NCBI RefSeq assembly: GCF_003855255.1
Contig: NZ_CP034072.1
Coordinates: 3,154,727 to 3,218,726 of the forward strand
Length of the DNA stretch: 64,000 nt
Source of the DNA: Mycolicibacterium nivoides
Lineage (GTDB): Bacteria > Actinomycetota > Actinomycetes > Mycobacteriales > Mycobacteriaceae
Direction: 5' to 3'
In this document: positions 9,162-17,097 of the stretch, in pieces
Layout: every line of letters begins with the position of its first letter
How positions within the stretch are numbered: position 1 is the first letter of the stretch
Notes under the pieces: generated by a model
Seen by the model: only the letters and a program-made list of their open reading frames with translations
Databases searched by the model: none
What the model was told of the DNA's origin: nothing
Made by a program: the position numbers and the translations under genes

Positions 9162-9211
9162 TGCAAACCCCGGTTTGCAACAAGAGTCCTTGTTGCAAAA
9201 AGTGACTCTTG
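9162..9211. promoter_or_regulatory. Nested inverted repeats, probable TetR operator cluster
   Basis: Three perfect-arm inverted repeats interlock here: TGCAAACC/GGTTTGCA (9162-9179), TTGCAACAAG/CTTGTTGCAA with a 4-bp centre (9175-9198), and CAAGAGTC/GACTCTTG (9181-9211). They sit between the TetR gene and the second PE-PPE gene. A possible promoter (TTGTCA at 9209-9214, TAACTT at 9233-9238) overlaps the last arm, so bound repressor would block it. Promoter assignment is tentative; the repeats are read directly. Confidence 0.7.
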
Positions 9212-9360
9212 TCATACATCGCTACCCACTGGTAACTTTCCGGCAGCATGCGACGTGGCGCCCGTCACATTTCGCCGTTGACGCGCTGGTCGCAGGCCCA
9301 GATGTTCCGGCCGTGCCGTCTACACGGCCGACTCACCACAATGAGGAAAGAAGGAACAGC

Positions 9361-11136
9361 ATGAGGGGTTGGGGTCGGGGGGAGTCGTCGCGGAGTGCGC
9401 GCCGACAGCGCGGTTCACGTCGCTGGGGGTCGATGTTGATGGCGGGCGGAGTCGTCGTCGCGGTGTCGGCGGGAGTCACGGTCAGCACGCCGACGGCCAC
9501 CTACAGTGCCGCGATCCGGCTGATCGGCACCACGATCGGCGTGGGGCCCTCCTTCGACGGATTCGGGTTGAGCGTCCCGCTGTTCTTCTACGGGAGCACG
9601 GTGCCCGAAGGCGACTCGTTCCACACGGTTCCCTACCCCGCACAGATCGCCCTCAGCATCCCGGTCATCTCCGATCTGCCCGGCCTGTCCGACATTCCGT
9701 ACTGGCCGCAGTCACTCAAACGATCCGAGCAGATCGGGGCGGGCTACCTGCAGCAGGACATCGCCAACACGCCGGCCGACGACAAGGTCACGATCATCGG
9801 CATGTCGCAGGGCACCGAGGTCGCCGAGATCGTGCGGGCCGCCATGGCCAAAGACCCGAATTATGTTGCCAACGCGGACAATTACGAGTTCGTCTTCATC
9901 GGTGACCCGTATCAGCCCAACGGCGGCATCCTGACCCGCTTCACCTCGTGGAGCGATCTGCCCGTACTCGGCGACATCTTCCCGTTCGGCCGGCCGGGAC
10001 CCTCCGACAGTCCCTTCAAGACGACCTATTACCAGAACCAGTACGACGGGTTCGCTGATTTCCCAGCGTATTTCAACGTGCTGTCCGTCGCGAACGCCGT
10101 CGCAGGCATCCTGTTCCAGCATGTCTTTCCCGGCTACGTGCTGGAGCACCCTGACGCCCCCAACGCCGTCACCACCCAGGTCGGCAACACCACCTACGTG
10201 ATGCTGCCCCAGTACCTGCCCCTGCTGGCACCGCTGCGCATTCCCGCCTCATTGATCGGTGCGGAACGGTTCGTCGACGCCCTGGACCCGATCCTTCGGG
10301 TCTTCGTCGAAATGGGCTACGACCGCACCGCAGATCCCAGCCAGGTCAAGGAATTCAGCTGGGTCACCCCCGAAGAGAAGATTCACGAAGCACTCAACGA
10401 GCTGCCGGGGGCGTTCGCACAGTCGCTGGCGATCCTGGGCGGCGAAAAGTACACGCCCACGCTGCCCCAGCCCGTTGTCTCCGACGTCGAACCCGAAACC
10501 CCGGTGACCGAACATCCCATCGATCCGGTGGGCACCTCACCGTTCGAGCAAGGGGTGCGTCACACGGTGGAGGAGGTCGCGGCAGCGTTGTCGGACGCCA
10601 CCCGGCCACTGGCCAAGGTGCTGCAGGCCATCGGCGGCGCGACAGCGCCGCACACGACGGTCGTCCCGGCCACAAGCCCCGCTCCGTCGGACATCAAGGC
10701 GGACATCAGGCCAGACATCAAGGCAGACAACACGATTGCCGCCAAGATCGACAGCGAGGTCGCTGCCGAGGTCAAGATCGATGCGAAGTCCGATGCGGAC
10801 GCCGCCACGGACACCGATGCCAAGGTCGAGACCGACAAGGAGCCGAAGTCCGGTCCGTTCAGTCGTCACGCGCGGATCCGCTCGGACTCCCCGCGCACCG
10901 ATTCGGCGCCGCGCTTGAAGGTGGTCCGGGACACCGACGATTCGCAGGCGCGCGACGGGAAGGCCTCGCCTGCCGGCGAGTCAACCCGTGAGTCTGCGAC
11001 GGACGCCGCGTCGGACGGCGAGCAGCCTGACCACAAGTCCGTTCGCGCCTCGAAGCGCGCGGCCAAGCAGGCCGCGAAGCCGGCTGACGCTCAGCGCGAC
11101 CGGCCCTCGAAGCACGAGAGCGCGAAGGCCGGTTAA
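9361..11136 (+). CDS. PE-PPE-domain serine hydrolase (copy 2)
   Basis: The 591-residue paralogue of the protein at 6823 shares most of its first 430 residues, including the anchor segment (about 25-43), YWPQSLKRS, and the nucleophile elbow GMSQG (Ser149). It differs mainly in the C-terminal tail. This copy carries a long charged region with repeats of the type DIKADIRPDIKADN and DAKSDADAATDTDAK, then a basic Lys/Arg/Ser end, all probably disordered. ATG 9361 has a GAGGAAAGAAGG ribosome site. The gene ends convergently with the membrane protein gene, the stops overlapping by 4 bp. Gene duplication around the TetR gene is the simplest origin. Confidence 0.88.
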   Translation: MRGWGRGESSRSARRQRGSRRWGSMLMAGGVVVAVSAGVTVSTPTATYSAAIRLIGTTIGVGPSFDGFGLSVPLFFYGSTVPEGDSFHTVPYPAQIALSIPVISDLPGLSDIPYWPQSLKRSEQIGAGYLQQDIANTPADDKVTIIGMSQGTEVAEIVRAAMAKDPNYVANADNYEFVFIGDPYQPNGGILTRFTSWSDLPVLGDIFPFGRPGPSDSPFKTTYYQNQYDGFADFPAYFNVLSVANAVAGILFQHVFPGYVLEHPDAPNAVTTQVGNTTYVMLPQYLPLLAPLRIPASLIGAERFVDALDPILRVFVEMGYDRTADPSQVKEFSWVTPEEKIHEALNELPGAFAQSLAILGGEKYTPTLPQPVVSDVEPETPVTEHPIDPVGTSPFEQGVRHTVEEVAAALSDATRPLAKVLQAIGGATAPHTTVVPATSPAPSDIKADIRPDIKADNTIAAKIDSEVAAEVKIDAKSDADAATDTDAKVETDKEPKSGPFSRHARIRSDSPRTDSAPRLKVVRDTDDSQARDGKASPAGESTRESATDAASDGEQPDHKSVRASKRAAKQAAKPADAQRDRPSKHESAKAG

Positions 11137-12791
11137 CGCTCCGACGGCGGGCGCTGCGGACGACGCTGAATCCGCAGCGCCTGCGTCGGGACCTGAAGGT
11201 CGGTGGTCGGCGGGGCCGCCAGCACGGTCGTCGAGTCCTCTTTCAGGCGAACGATTCTCGGCACCGACGCCGCACGAGGTTGCCGCACGATGGTCGGCGG
11301 GGCGGAGCTGTCGGCGGCAGGCTTGGACGGCACGATCTCCGTAGGCGGCTCGGGCACCCGCTTGGCAGAACGGGTTTCGCGTCGCACCAGGTAGCCGGCG
11401 AACGGCCCGGTGAACACCATCACCGCCAGCACGAGAAAACTCAGCGCACACACCGTGACGTCGAAAGTGCTGGTGATCTGCTGGGCCAGGTTGTTGCCGT
11501 AGATCGCCGCGGGCGCCGGGCCGGCATAGCGGGGCGCGAGCGCGACGCCGATGGCCACATTCGCCACGGTGAAGACGAACAGCACCGCACTGAAGGCGGC
11601 GGCCACGGTCGTCGACGTCAGCCCCTGGTCGAGCTGGCGATGCAGCCACCGCGCGACCAGTGCGGTGACCAGGTTGAACACCGTCATCGCGACCGTGTCG
11701 TACAAAGCACGGGGAAGATCGAGCGACAGGGCGATCAGGAAGTCGACGACCCGCAGCGCCGCGGCCGCGAACGCCCAGAAGGCGATGAGCGTCAAGCACT
11801 TCTGCGCGGCGCCGCGGTAGGCCCCGATGGTCGGCGGCCTGATCAGGAAGACCGCGTACAGCGTCGTCGGCGCCACGATCGCAGCCGCGGCGGCCCAGGC
11901 GAGGTAGCCCTCGTAACCCACGGCAGCCGTCGAGGTGTTCTGGGCGATGCCGTGGAAGGCGTCGATATCGCGGCCGATGCCGCAAAGCCACACCAGCGAG
12001 GCGGCGATCGCGCCAGAGACACCGATGGCGGTCGTGGCCAGCCGCGCCGCCCCGGTGCGCTCGGTGAGCCAGCGCGAGGCGATGACCAGAGCGATCATCG
12101 CCTCCGCGCCGTAGAGCAGCGTGGTGACGATGACGGCGATGTCGTGACCGCCGAACTCGACCTGGGTGACGAACAGGTACCGCAGCCGCCAGTAGAGGTT
12201 GAACGCCACCGACAGCGTCGCGAGCGCGATCGACACGAAACCGATCACCCGCGCCACCGCATACCACCGCCGGAACTTGTTGTCCTCGATCGTGATCGAG
12301 GTAATGGGCGGCTGTCCCGCCAGCAGCGCACCCGCGACGCCGAGCAGCATGCCCGGACCCACACCCGGTGGCACCGCCCCGGTCCCGCCGCTACGCACCG
12401 TCTGCACCAGGTGATAGCCGACGAAGCAGACGACCACGACCAGATAGGCCGCACTGAGCACGAGCCGGATCCGGCTCGTGCGCCGGACATCGGATTTGGC
12501 GGCGGCCAGGCGGAACGGTCCGAGGTGCGGCGCGAGCGCGGCGGCAACGGCCAGCAGCGTGACGACGGCCAGCACGACGAATGTCGAGCCGGCACTGCCG
12601 GGGACGCCGAGGCCGAATTCCAGGTTCCACGGGAGCAGGAACCCGGCGATGAGCAACGCCACGGCCAGGCCGTCGCGCACCCGGTTGGTCCGGGAGGGCA
12701 CGTAACCGACCCGGGGCGGGCGCTCCACGACCGGCGCGGCCACCGTCGCCACCTGGACGGTGGCGGACGCGTCGTAACGCTCGTCGCTCAC
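11133..12791 (-). CDS. Multi-spanning membrane protein of unknown function
   Basis: The 552-residue product starts at GTG 12791, preceded by an AGAGGA ribosome site; upstream in-frame starts would add about 55 non-hydrophobic residues. A short cytoplasmic N-terminus is followed by roughly 12 hydrophobic segments between residues 45 and 470. The C-terminus is a hydrophilic tail of about 80 residues (Arg, Pro and Thr rich). I recognise no transport or enzyme motif. Homologues seem to be restricted to mycobacteria (DUF7937-like, from memory). It is divergent from the repeat-rich DUF7159-type gene, which may hint at shared regulation or a joint envelope role. Confidence 0.75.
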   Translation of the reverse strand: MSDERYDASATVQVATVAAPVVERPPRVGYVPSRTNRVRDGLAVALLIAGFLLPWNLEFGLGVPGSAGSTFVVLAVVTLLAVAAALAPHLGPFRLAAAKSDVRRTSRIRLVLSAAYLVVVVCFVGYHLVQTVRSGGTGAVPPGVGPGMLLGVAGALLAGQPPITSITIEDNKFRRWYAVARVIGFVSIALATLSVAFNLYWRLRYLFVTQVEFGGHDIAVIVTTLLYGAEAMIALVIASRWLTERTGAARLATTAIGVSGAIAASLVWLCGIGRDIDAFHGIAQNTSTAAVGYEGYLAWAAAAAIVAPTTLYAVFLIRPPTIGAYRGAAQKCLTLIAFWAFAAAALRVVDFLIALSLDLPRALYDTVAMTVFNLVTALVARWLHRQLDQGLTSTTVAAAFSAVLFVFTVANVAIGVALAPRYAGPAPAAIYGNNLAQQITSTFDVTVCALSFLVLAVMVFTGPFAGYLVRRETRSAKRVPEPPTEIVPSKPAADSSAPPTIVRQPRAASVPRIVRLKEDSTTVLAAPPTTDLQVPTQALRIQRRPQRPPSER

Positions 12792-12974
12792 GTACCGATT
12801 CCTCTCTAGGAGTGACAACGCACGGATTCCAACCAGCGTGCTCACTTTTGCTCCGGCGCACAAGCAGCGCTGGCAGCCGCGGTCGTTCGACCACCGGGGT
12901 CCGTCGCAGCTGTGCGGTAGCTTGGATTTGTCCGTCGGGGCTCGTACGAGATCCATAGAGCAAGGAGTGGAACC

Positions 12975-14900
12975 GTGGACGTAGTCCTCGGGGTGGCGGT
13001 CACCGGGCGTGTGGCGCGCTTGGCCATGATCGGTTCGCCCGCGAGCGGCGGCCAGGTTCTGGACCAGTACGCGCTAGACCTGCCCGACGACCTGGTCGCC
13101 GAGATGTCCGAGCTGGCCGAGACCATCATCGGCACCTACCGCGCCGTGACCGAGTCGGGTAACCAGGTCGCCGCGACCCGGCTGTGCCTGCCCGACGATT
13201 CGGCCGCCGACACGCTGCGTCAGACAGTGCTCAACGCCGGGGTGCCGAACGTCGAGTTGGTGACCGAGGCCGAGGCCGCCGCGGCCCTGGCCCGCAGTGT
13301 GGGTGCGGACGCCGCGTTGCTGCTGGCCGACGACGACACCGTGTCGCTGACGACGGTCGGTCAGAGCACCGGAACCCCCGCATCGACAACGACGACGTTG
13401 GCCACCATCCCGATCGGCACCGCCGGGGCCGCCGCCGCATGCGCGGCCGTCCTGCAGCGGGTGCCCGCCGACGAAGCCCCGGGACGCGTGCTCTTGGTCG
13501 GGCAACGCCTCGATCTTGATTCCGTTGCGGCAGAACTTCGGTCGACGGCACCGGTCGAGGTGGCACCGGACGCCGGCTATGCGATCGCCCGCGGGGCCGC
13601 CCGATTGGTCGGCGATATCGCACCGGCCGGCGCATCCACCCAGATGGCACCCGTCGTCGGCGTGCCACAGGATCCAACGCAGATGGCGCCCGTGTCAGAG
13701 GCCACTCAAATGGCGCCTGCCGCCGGGGATGCGACGCAGATGGCTCCCGCCGCCGCTGATGCCACGCAGATGGCACCGGCCGCCGCTGATGCCACGCAGA
13801 TGGCTCCCGCCCGTGGGGACTCCGCCGCTGTCGGACCGGACCTGGCGTACTCGCAGGCCGAGGACGAGCCCTGGGCCGACGAGATGCCGATGGACGCGGT
13901 CAACGAGTTCATCCCCGAGCAGGACGACGATCCCGACTACACGACCGTCATCGCGCCGCCGCCGCCGCGGATGCTGCTGATGGGCAGCGCCCTGGCATTC
14001 GTGGTGGTCAGCTTCGCCACGCTGGCCACCGCGGTCGCGATCAATGTCCGGCCGACGGCCGACGTGCGAGCGCAGCCCGCACCCGCCCAGCAGGCCGACA
14101 CCGTGCCCGGCAACTACCTTCCGCCGGTGCCGCACGAACCGGATCCGGTGGCACTGCCCGTCTCGGTGCTGACCCCGCCGCCCGCTGCTCCGGCAGCGCC
14201 CAAGGTGCGCTCGGACACCGGCAACCAACAGGTCAACCAGGCTCCGCAGGTGGTGCCTCCTCAGGCACCGCCCGTGGTGCCGGCTCCCCCACCTGTCGAG
14301 GTTGCACCGGGCCCGGTTCCGGTTCCTGTTCCGATACCTGTGCCCGTGCCGATCCCGATCCCTCCGGTCGTGTGGCCGACGTTGCCGTCGCCATGGGTGC
14401 CGACGACGCCGCCCACCACGACAACGGCACCGCCCACCACCACGACGGCACCGCCGACGACAACGACAGCTCCGCCGACCACGACGACTGCGCCACCCAC
14501 GACGACCACAGCGCCGCCGACCACCACGACTGCGCCACCCACGACGACGGCACCGCCCACCACCACGGTGGCGCCGACGACGACGACTGTGCCGCCGACA
14601 CACACATCGACGGAAGCGTCGGTGCCGACGATCGAGGCACCGACCCACACCCCGCCGGCCTACACACCCCCGGTGGAACAGCCCGCGACGCAGGCTCCGG
14701 TGACGACGGTGGCGCCGCAGTCTCCATTTGGTGGTGGTTCATCGTCGGGCGGCGGTTCGTCGTCGAGTGAGGGCAGTTCCTCCGGCGGCGGGCTCTTCGG
14801 CCGCGGCAGCGGCTCCGGCAGCGAGGGCAGCGGCGGCTACGGCGGAAGCGGCGGCGGCTACGGCGGCTCACCGGTGACGACGATGCCCGTCAGCCCGTAG
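12975..14900 (+). CDS. DUF7159-type membrane protein with TQMAP repeats and Thr/Pro stalk
   Basis: This 641-residue protein is a mosaic. Residues 1-215 form a soluble domain related to that of the gene at 1119. Residues about 222-277 hold six copies of TQMAP spaced by short linkers (ATQMAPAAAD units). An acidic stretch precedes one membrane helix at about 332-357. Outside come a Pro/Val-rich run of the PVPVPIP type, about eight PPTTTTA units (residues 475-540), and a Gly/Ser/Tyr-rich end. The Thr/Pro stretch resembles a mucin-like or O-mannosylated wall-spanning stalk, which is inference. ATG or GTG choice is not critical: the start at 12975 has an AGGAG-type site (CAAGGAGTGG). Function is unknown. 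Confidence 0.8.
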   Translation: MDVVLGVAVTGRVARLAMIGSPASGGQVLDQYALDLPDDLVAEMSELAETIIGTYRAVTESGNQVAATRLCLPDDSAADTLRQTVLNAGVPNVELVTEAEAAAALARSVGADAALLLADDDTVSLTTVGQSTGTPASTTTTLATIPIGTAGAAAACAAVLQRVPADEAPGRVLLVGQRLDLDSVAAELRSTAPVEVAPDAGYAIARGAARLVGDIAPAGASTQMAPVVGVPQDPTQMAPVSEATQMAPAAGDATQMAPAAADATQMAPAAADATQMAPARGDSAAVGPDLAYSQAEDEPWADEMPMDAVNEFIPEQDDDPDYTTVIAPPPPRMLLMGSALAFVVVSFATLATAVAINVRPTADVRAQPAPAQQADTVPGNYLPPVPHEPDPVALPVSVLTPPPAAPAAPKVRSDTGNQQVNQAPQVVPPQAPPVVPAPPPVEVAPGPVPVPVPIPVPVPIPIPPVVWPTLPSPWVPTTPPTTTTAPPTTTTAPPTTTTAPPTTTTAPPTTTTAPPTTTTAPPTTTAPPTTTVAPTTTTVPPTHTSTEASVPTIEAPTHTPPAYTPPVEQPATQAPVTTVAPQSPFGGGSSSGGGSSSSEGSSSGGGLFGRGSGSGSEGSGGYGGSGGGYGGSPVTTMPVSP

Positions 14901-14914
14901 CCGGTTGTCCCGGC

Positions 14915-15202
14915 TCAGTAGTCGTGATTCGGGCAGGCGACGTCGACGTAGACGGTGACGAACGTTGTCGGGCCCGGCTGTTGGTTGCCGGGATTGTTGA
15001 TGCCCGTGACCCAGCACTCCGACAGCGGCTTGGTGTCGAATCCGTTGGTCCAGTTGATGTTGACCGTGTAGCCCTGTGATTCCAGGTCGCTGATCACCTC
15101 GTCGGCGCCTGCGGACGCCACGGGCGCCGATGCGAGCGACACGACGACTCCCGCAGCCACCACCAGCGCGCCACCCAGAACCGTCCGGATCATGGTCTCC
15201 AT
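14915..15202 (-). CDS. Small secreted protein
   Basis: This 95-residue protein starts at ATG 15202, or nine bases later at 15193. It has a typical signal peptide (MIRTVLGGALVVAAGVVVSLASAPVASA) giving a mature part of about 60 residues with two cysteines (SECWV and VACPN) that could form a disulfide. Short secreted proteins of this build, with a segment like GYTVNINW and a C-terminal Cys, are common in mycobacteria and functionally undefined. The longer frame to 15466 has no signal at its N-terminus and is rejected. The gene converges on the repeat protein gene at 14900 and is divergent from the small gene at 15291. Confidence 0.75.
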   Translation of the reverse strand: METMIRTVLGGALVVAAGVVVSLASAPVASAGADEVISDLESQGYTVNINWTNGFDTKPLSECWVTGINNPGNQQPGPTTFVTVYVDVACPNHDY

Positions 15203-15290
15203 GATCCGCTCGCCGACTGGCAACACCTGGTGCGCTTGACCGACATCTACCTTGGAAGCTGACGTCCGCTTACCCGAAAGGAACGCCGCA

Positions 15291-15515
15291 GTGGCAAAGA
15301 AGCGCTGGAACGACCTGTCCCCCACCGCCAAGAAGGCCGTCATCGCGGCGGCCGCGGTCGACGCCGGCCTGCGGGCCTGGGCGCTGCGCGACCTCGCCGG
15401 CCGCGACGCGAGCCGGATCAACGGACCGAAATGGTTGTGGGGCAGCGCTCTCGGTCTGCTGAGCACCTCGGGTGTGTTGCCCGCGGTCTATCTGGTCGCC
15501 GGGCGTAGGCCCTGA
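15291..15515 (+). CDS. Small conserved hypothetical membrane protein
   Basis: This 74-residue product starts at GTG 15291 with a GAAAGGAA ribosome site, which decides against the longer frame from 15252. It begins AKKRWNDLSPTAKKAVIAA and has two moderately hydrophobic segments (about residues 15-35 and 48-68) ending in a basic C-terminus. Similar short proteins occur in many actinobacteria, sometimes annotated with a phospholipase D N-terminal-like (PLDc_N) fold. No function can be assigned. A strong hairpin follows 6 bp after its stop. Confidence 0.65.
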   Translation: MAKKRWNDLSPTAKKAVIAAAAVDAGLRAWALRDLAGRDASRINGPKWLWGSALGLLSTSGVLPAVYLVAGRRP

Positions 15516-15521
15516 ATCGGC

Positions 15522-15553
15522 CCGTTGCCTGGCCATGTTCGGCCAGGCAACGG
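15522..15553. terminator. Hairpin terminator between convergent genes
   Basis: The arms CCGTTGCCTGGCC and GGCCAGGCAACGG are perfect 13-bp complements around the loop ATGTTC. The hairpin lies between the converging stops at 15515 and 15579. It has no U-run, as is common for mycobacterial terminators, and could act for both strands. Confidence 0.75.
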
Positions 15554-15578
15554 CACATCTGATTTCCCTCTGCTGGGC

Positions 15579-16967
15579 CTACCCGGTGTGCGCCACGCTC
15601 TGACCGCGCTGAGGGGCGGGATCGGTGGTGGCGCCGTCGTCGAGGAGATTGTCGAGTTTGCGCTTCGAGGTCTCCGGTGCGAAGTAGGCAGCAATCAGCG
15701 TCAACACGGATGACGCCGAGATGTAGACCGCGACCGAAGTCACCGAACCGGTCATGTCCAACAGCGACGAAGCGATCAGCGGCGCGAACCCGCCGCCCAC
15801 AACACCGATGAGCATGTAACCCAGGGAGACGCCGGTGTAGCGGTAACTGGTGTCGAACAGCTCAGCGATGAAGGCTGCGAGAACGCCGTACATCGCGCCT
15901 TGGAACACCATCGCGACCGACACCGACAGCACCATCAGCGCAAAGTTGCCGGTACCCATCAGCGGATACACCGCGAAGGCCCACACCGCCATCCCGATGG
16001 CGCCGATGAAGAACGGAATACGGCGTCCCACCCGGTCGCTGAGGCGGCCGAAGTACAGAATCGACAGAAGTTGCACGACAGCGCCGACCGCGACGGCGTT
16101 GAGTACGGTTGCCTTCGAGATGTCGGTGTGTTGTGTCACGTAGGACAACGAGAACACGTTGATCACGAAATAGGCGACCTGCTGGCCAAGCCCGAGCAGC
16201 ACGACGAGCAGGATCATCTTCGGCGCGTGACGCAGCACCTGCAGGATCGGGGCCTTGACCTCTTTCTCCTTGAGTTGCTGCTGATTTCGGATGAAAACGG
16301 TCGATTCGATGATCTTCACACGAATCAGCAGGCCCACCAATACCAGTGGCGCACTGAGCAAGAAAGGAATGCGCCAACCCCAGGACATGAACTGTTCCTC
16401 GGTCATGAACGCGCTCACTGCCGCCAGAGTGGCCGTGGCCAAGAGAAAGCCCATGGGTGAGGCGGACTGCATCCAGCTGCCGGCACGCCCCCGGCTGTCC
16501 TCGGATTCGTCCTGCTCCACCACCATCAGCACGGCACCGCCCCATTCGCCACCGAGGCCGATGCCTTGAATCAGGCGACACAACACCAACAGGACGGGCG
16601 CCCAGATGCCGATGGAGTCATAGGTCGGCAGCAGGCCGATCGCCACGGTGGCCACGCCCATCATCATGATGGTCGCGATCAGGGCCGCCTTGCGCCCGAC
16701 CCGGTCACCGATGTGCCCGAAGATGATTCCACCGATGGGACGGGCAGCGAATCCGACTCCGAATGTGGCCAGCGCCAACAATGTTCCAGCCGCCGGGTCC
16801 ACGTCGGGGAAGAAGATCTTGCCGAACGCCAGGGCCGCGACGGCTCCGTAGATGTTGAAGTCGTACCACTCGATCGTGGTGCCGACCATGCTCGCGACGA
16901 TGGTGCGCCGACGACGCGATTTCGCGGCCGCAGCGTCTGTGTCTGCAGCAGGAACTGAAGGGTTCAT
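15579..16967 (-). CDS. MFS transporter, metabolite:H+ symporter type
   Basis: This 462-residue, 12-helix MFS protein is of the MHS group (ShiA/ProP/KgtP-like). Evidence is the N-terminal GTTIEWYDFNIYG, the loop 2-3 motif GHIGDRVGRK, and RLIQGIGLGGEWGGAVLMV in helix 4. Family members import organic acids, osmolytes or shikimate with protons. Here it lies downstream of PucR, decarboxylase-like, SDR, carbamoylase and hydantoinase genes on the same strand, so uptake of the cyclic ureide or its product is the likely job. It has its own upstream block (17026-17066) that is conserved with the block ahead of the hydantoinase gene. Confidence 0.9.
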   Translation of the reverse strand: MNPSVPAADTDAAAAKSRRRRTIVASMVGTTIEWYDFNIYGAVAALAFGKIFFPDVDPAAGTLLALATFGVGFAARPIGGIIFGHIGDRVGRKAALIATIMMMGVATVAIGLLPTYDSIGIWAPVLLVLCRLIQGIGLGGEWGGAVLMVVEQDESEDSRGRAGSWMQSASPMGFLLATATLAAVSAFMTEEQFMSWGWRIPFLLSAPLVLVGLLIRVKIIESTVFIRNQQQLKEKEVKAPILQVLRHAPKMILLVVLLGLGQQVAYFVINVFSLSYVTQHTDISKATVLNAVAVGAVVQLLSILYFGRLSDRVGRRIPFFIGAIGMAVWAFAVYPLMGTGNFALMVLSVSVAMVFQGAMYGVLAAFIAELFDTSYRYTGVSLGYMLIGVVGGGFAPLIASSLLDMTGSVTSVAVYISASSVLTLIAAYFAPETSKRKLDNLLDDGATTDPAPQRGQSVAHTG

Positions 16968-17025
16968 ATGGTCCTCTGGTAGGTGCTGGTCATAGCGAAA
17001 ATGCTAGGGCGGCAATATGGCTGCA

Positions 17026-17066
17026 CCCATAGTCGCGGTGCAACGCGATCCAGCTCACACAGTGTG
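17026..17066 (-). promoter_or_regulatory. Conserved regulatory block, copy A (ahead of MFS)
   Basis: Upstream of the MFS start the plus strand reads CCCATAGTCGCGGTGCAACG and then, after 10 bp, the dyad CACACAGTGTG (17056-17066). An equivalent block with the same 35-bp distance from CCCATAG to dyad centre precedes the hydantoinase gene (22651-22692). Orientation relative to the gene is the same in both. A PucR protein binding site, or a shared promoter plus operator, is the likely meaning. Confidence 0.7.
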
Positions 17067-17097
17067 CGTCTGCACAATTGCGGATGCGCACGCGAAT

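Noticed and set aside
14401..14600. PPTTTTA coding tract as a mobile or regulatory DNA repeat
   Set aside because: The frame is kept and the units are imperfect at the DNA level, so protein-level selection explains it.
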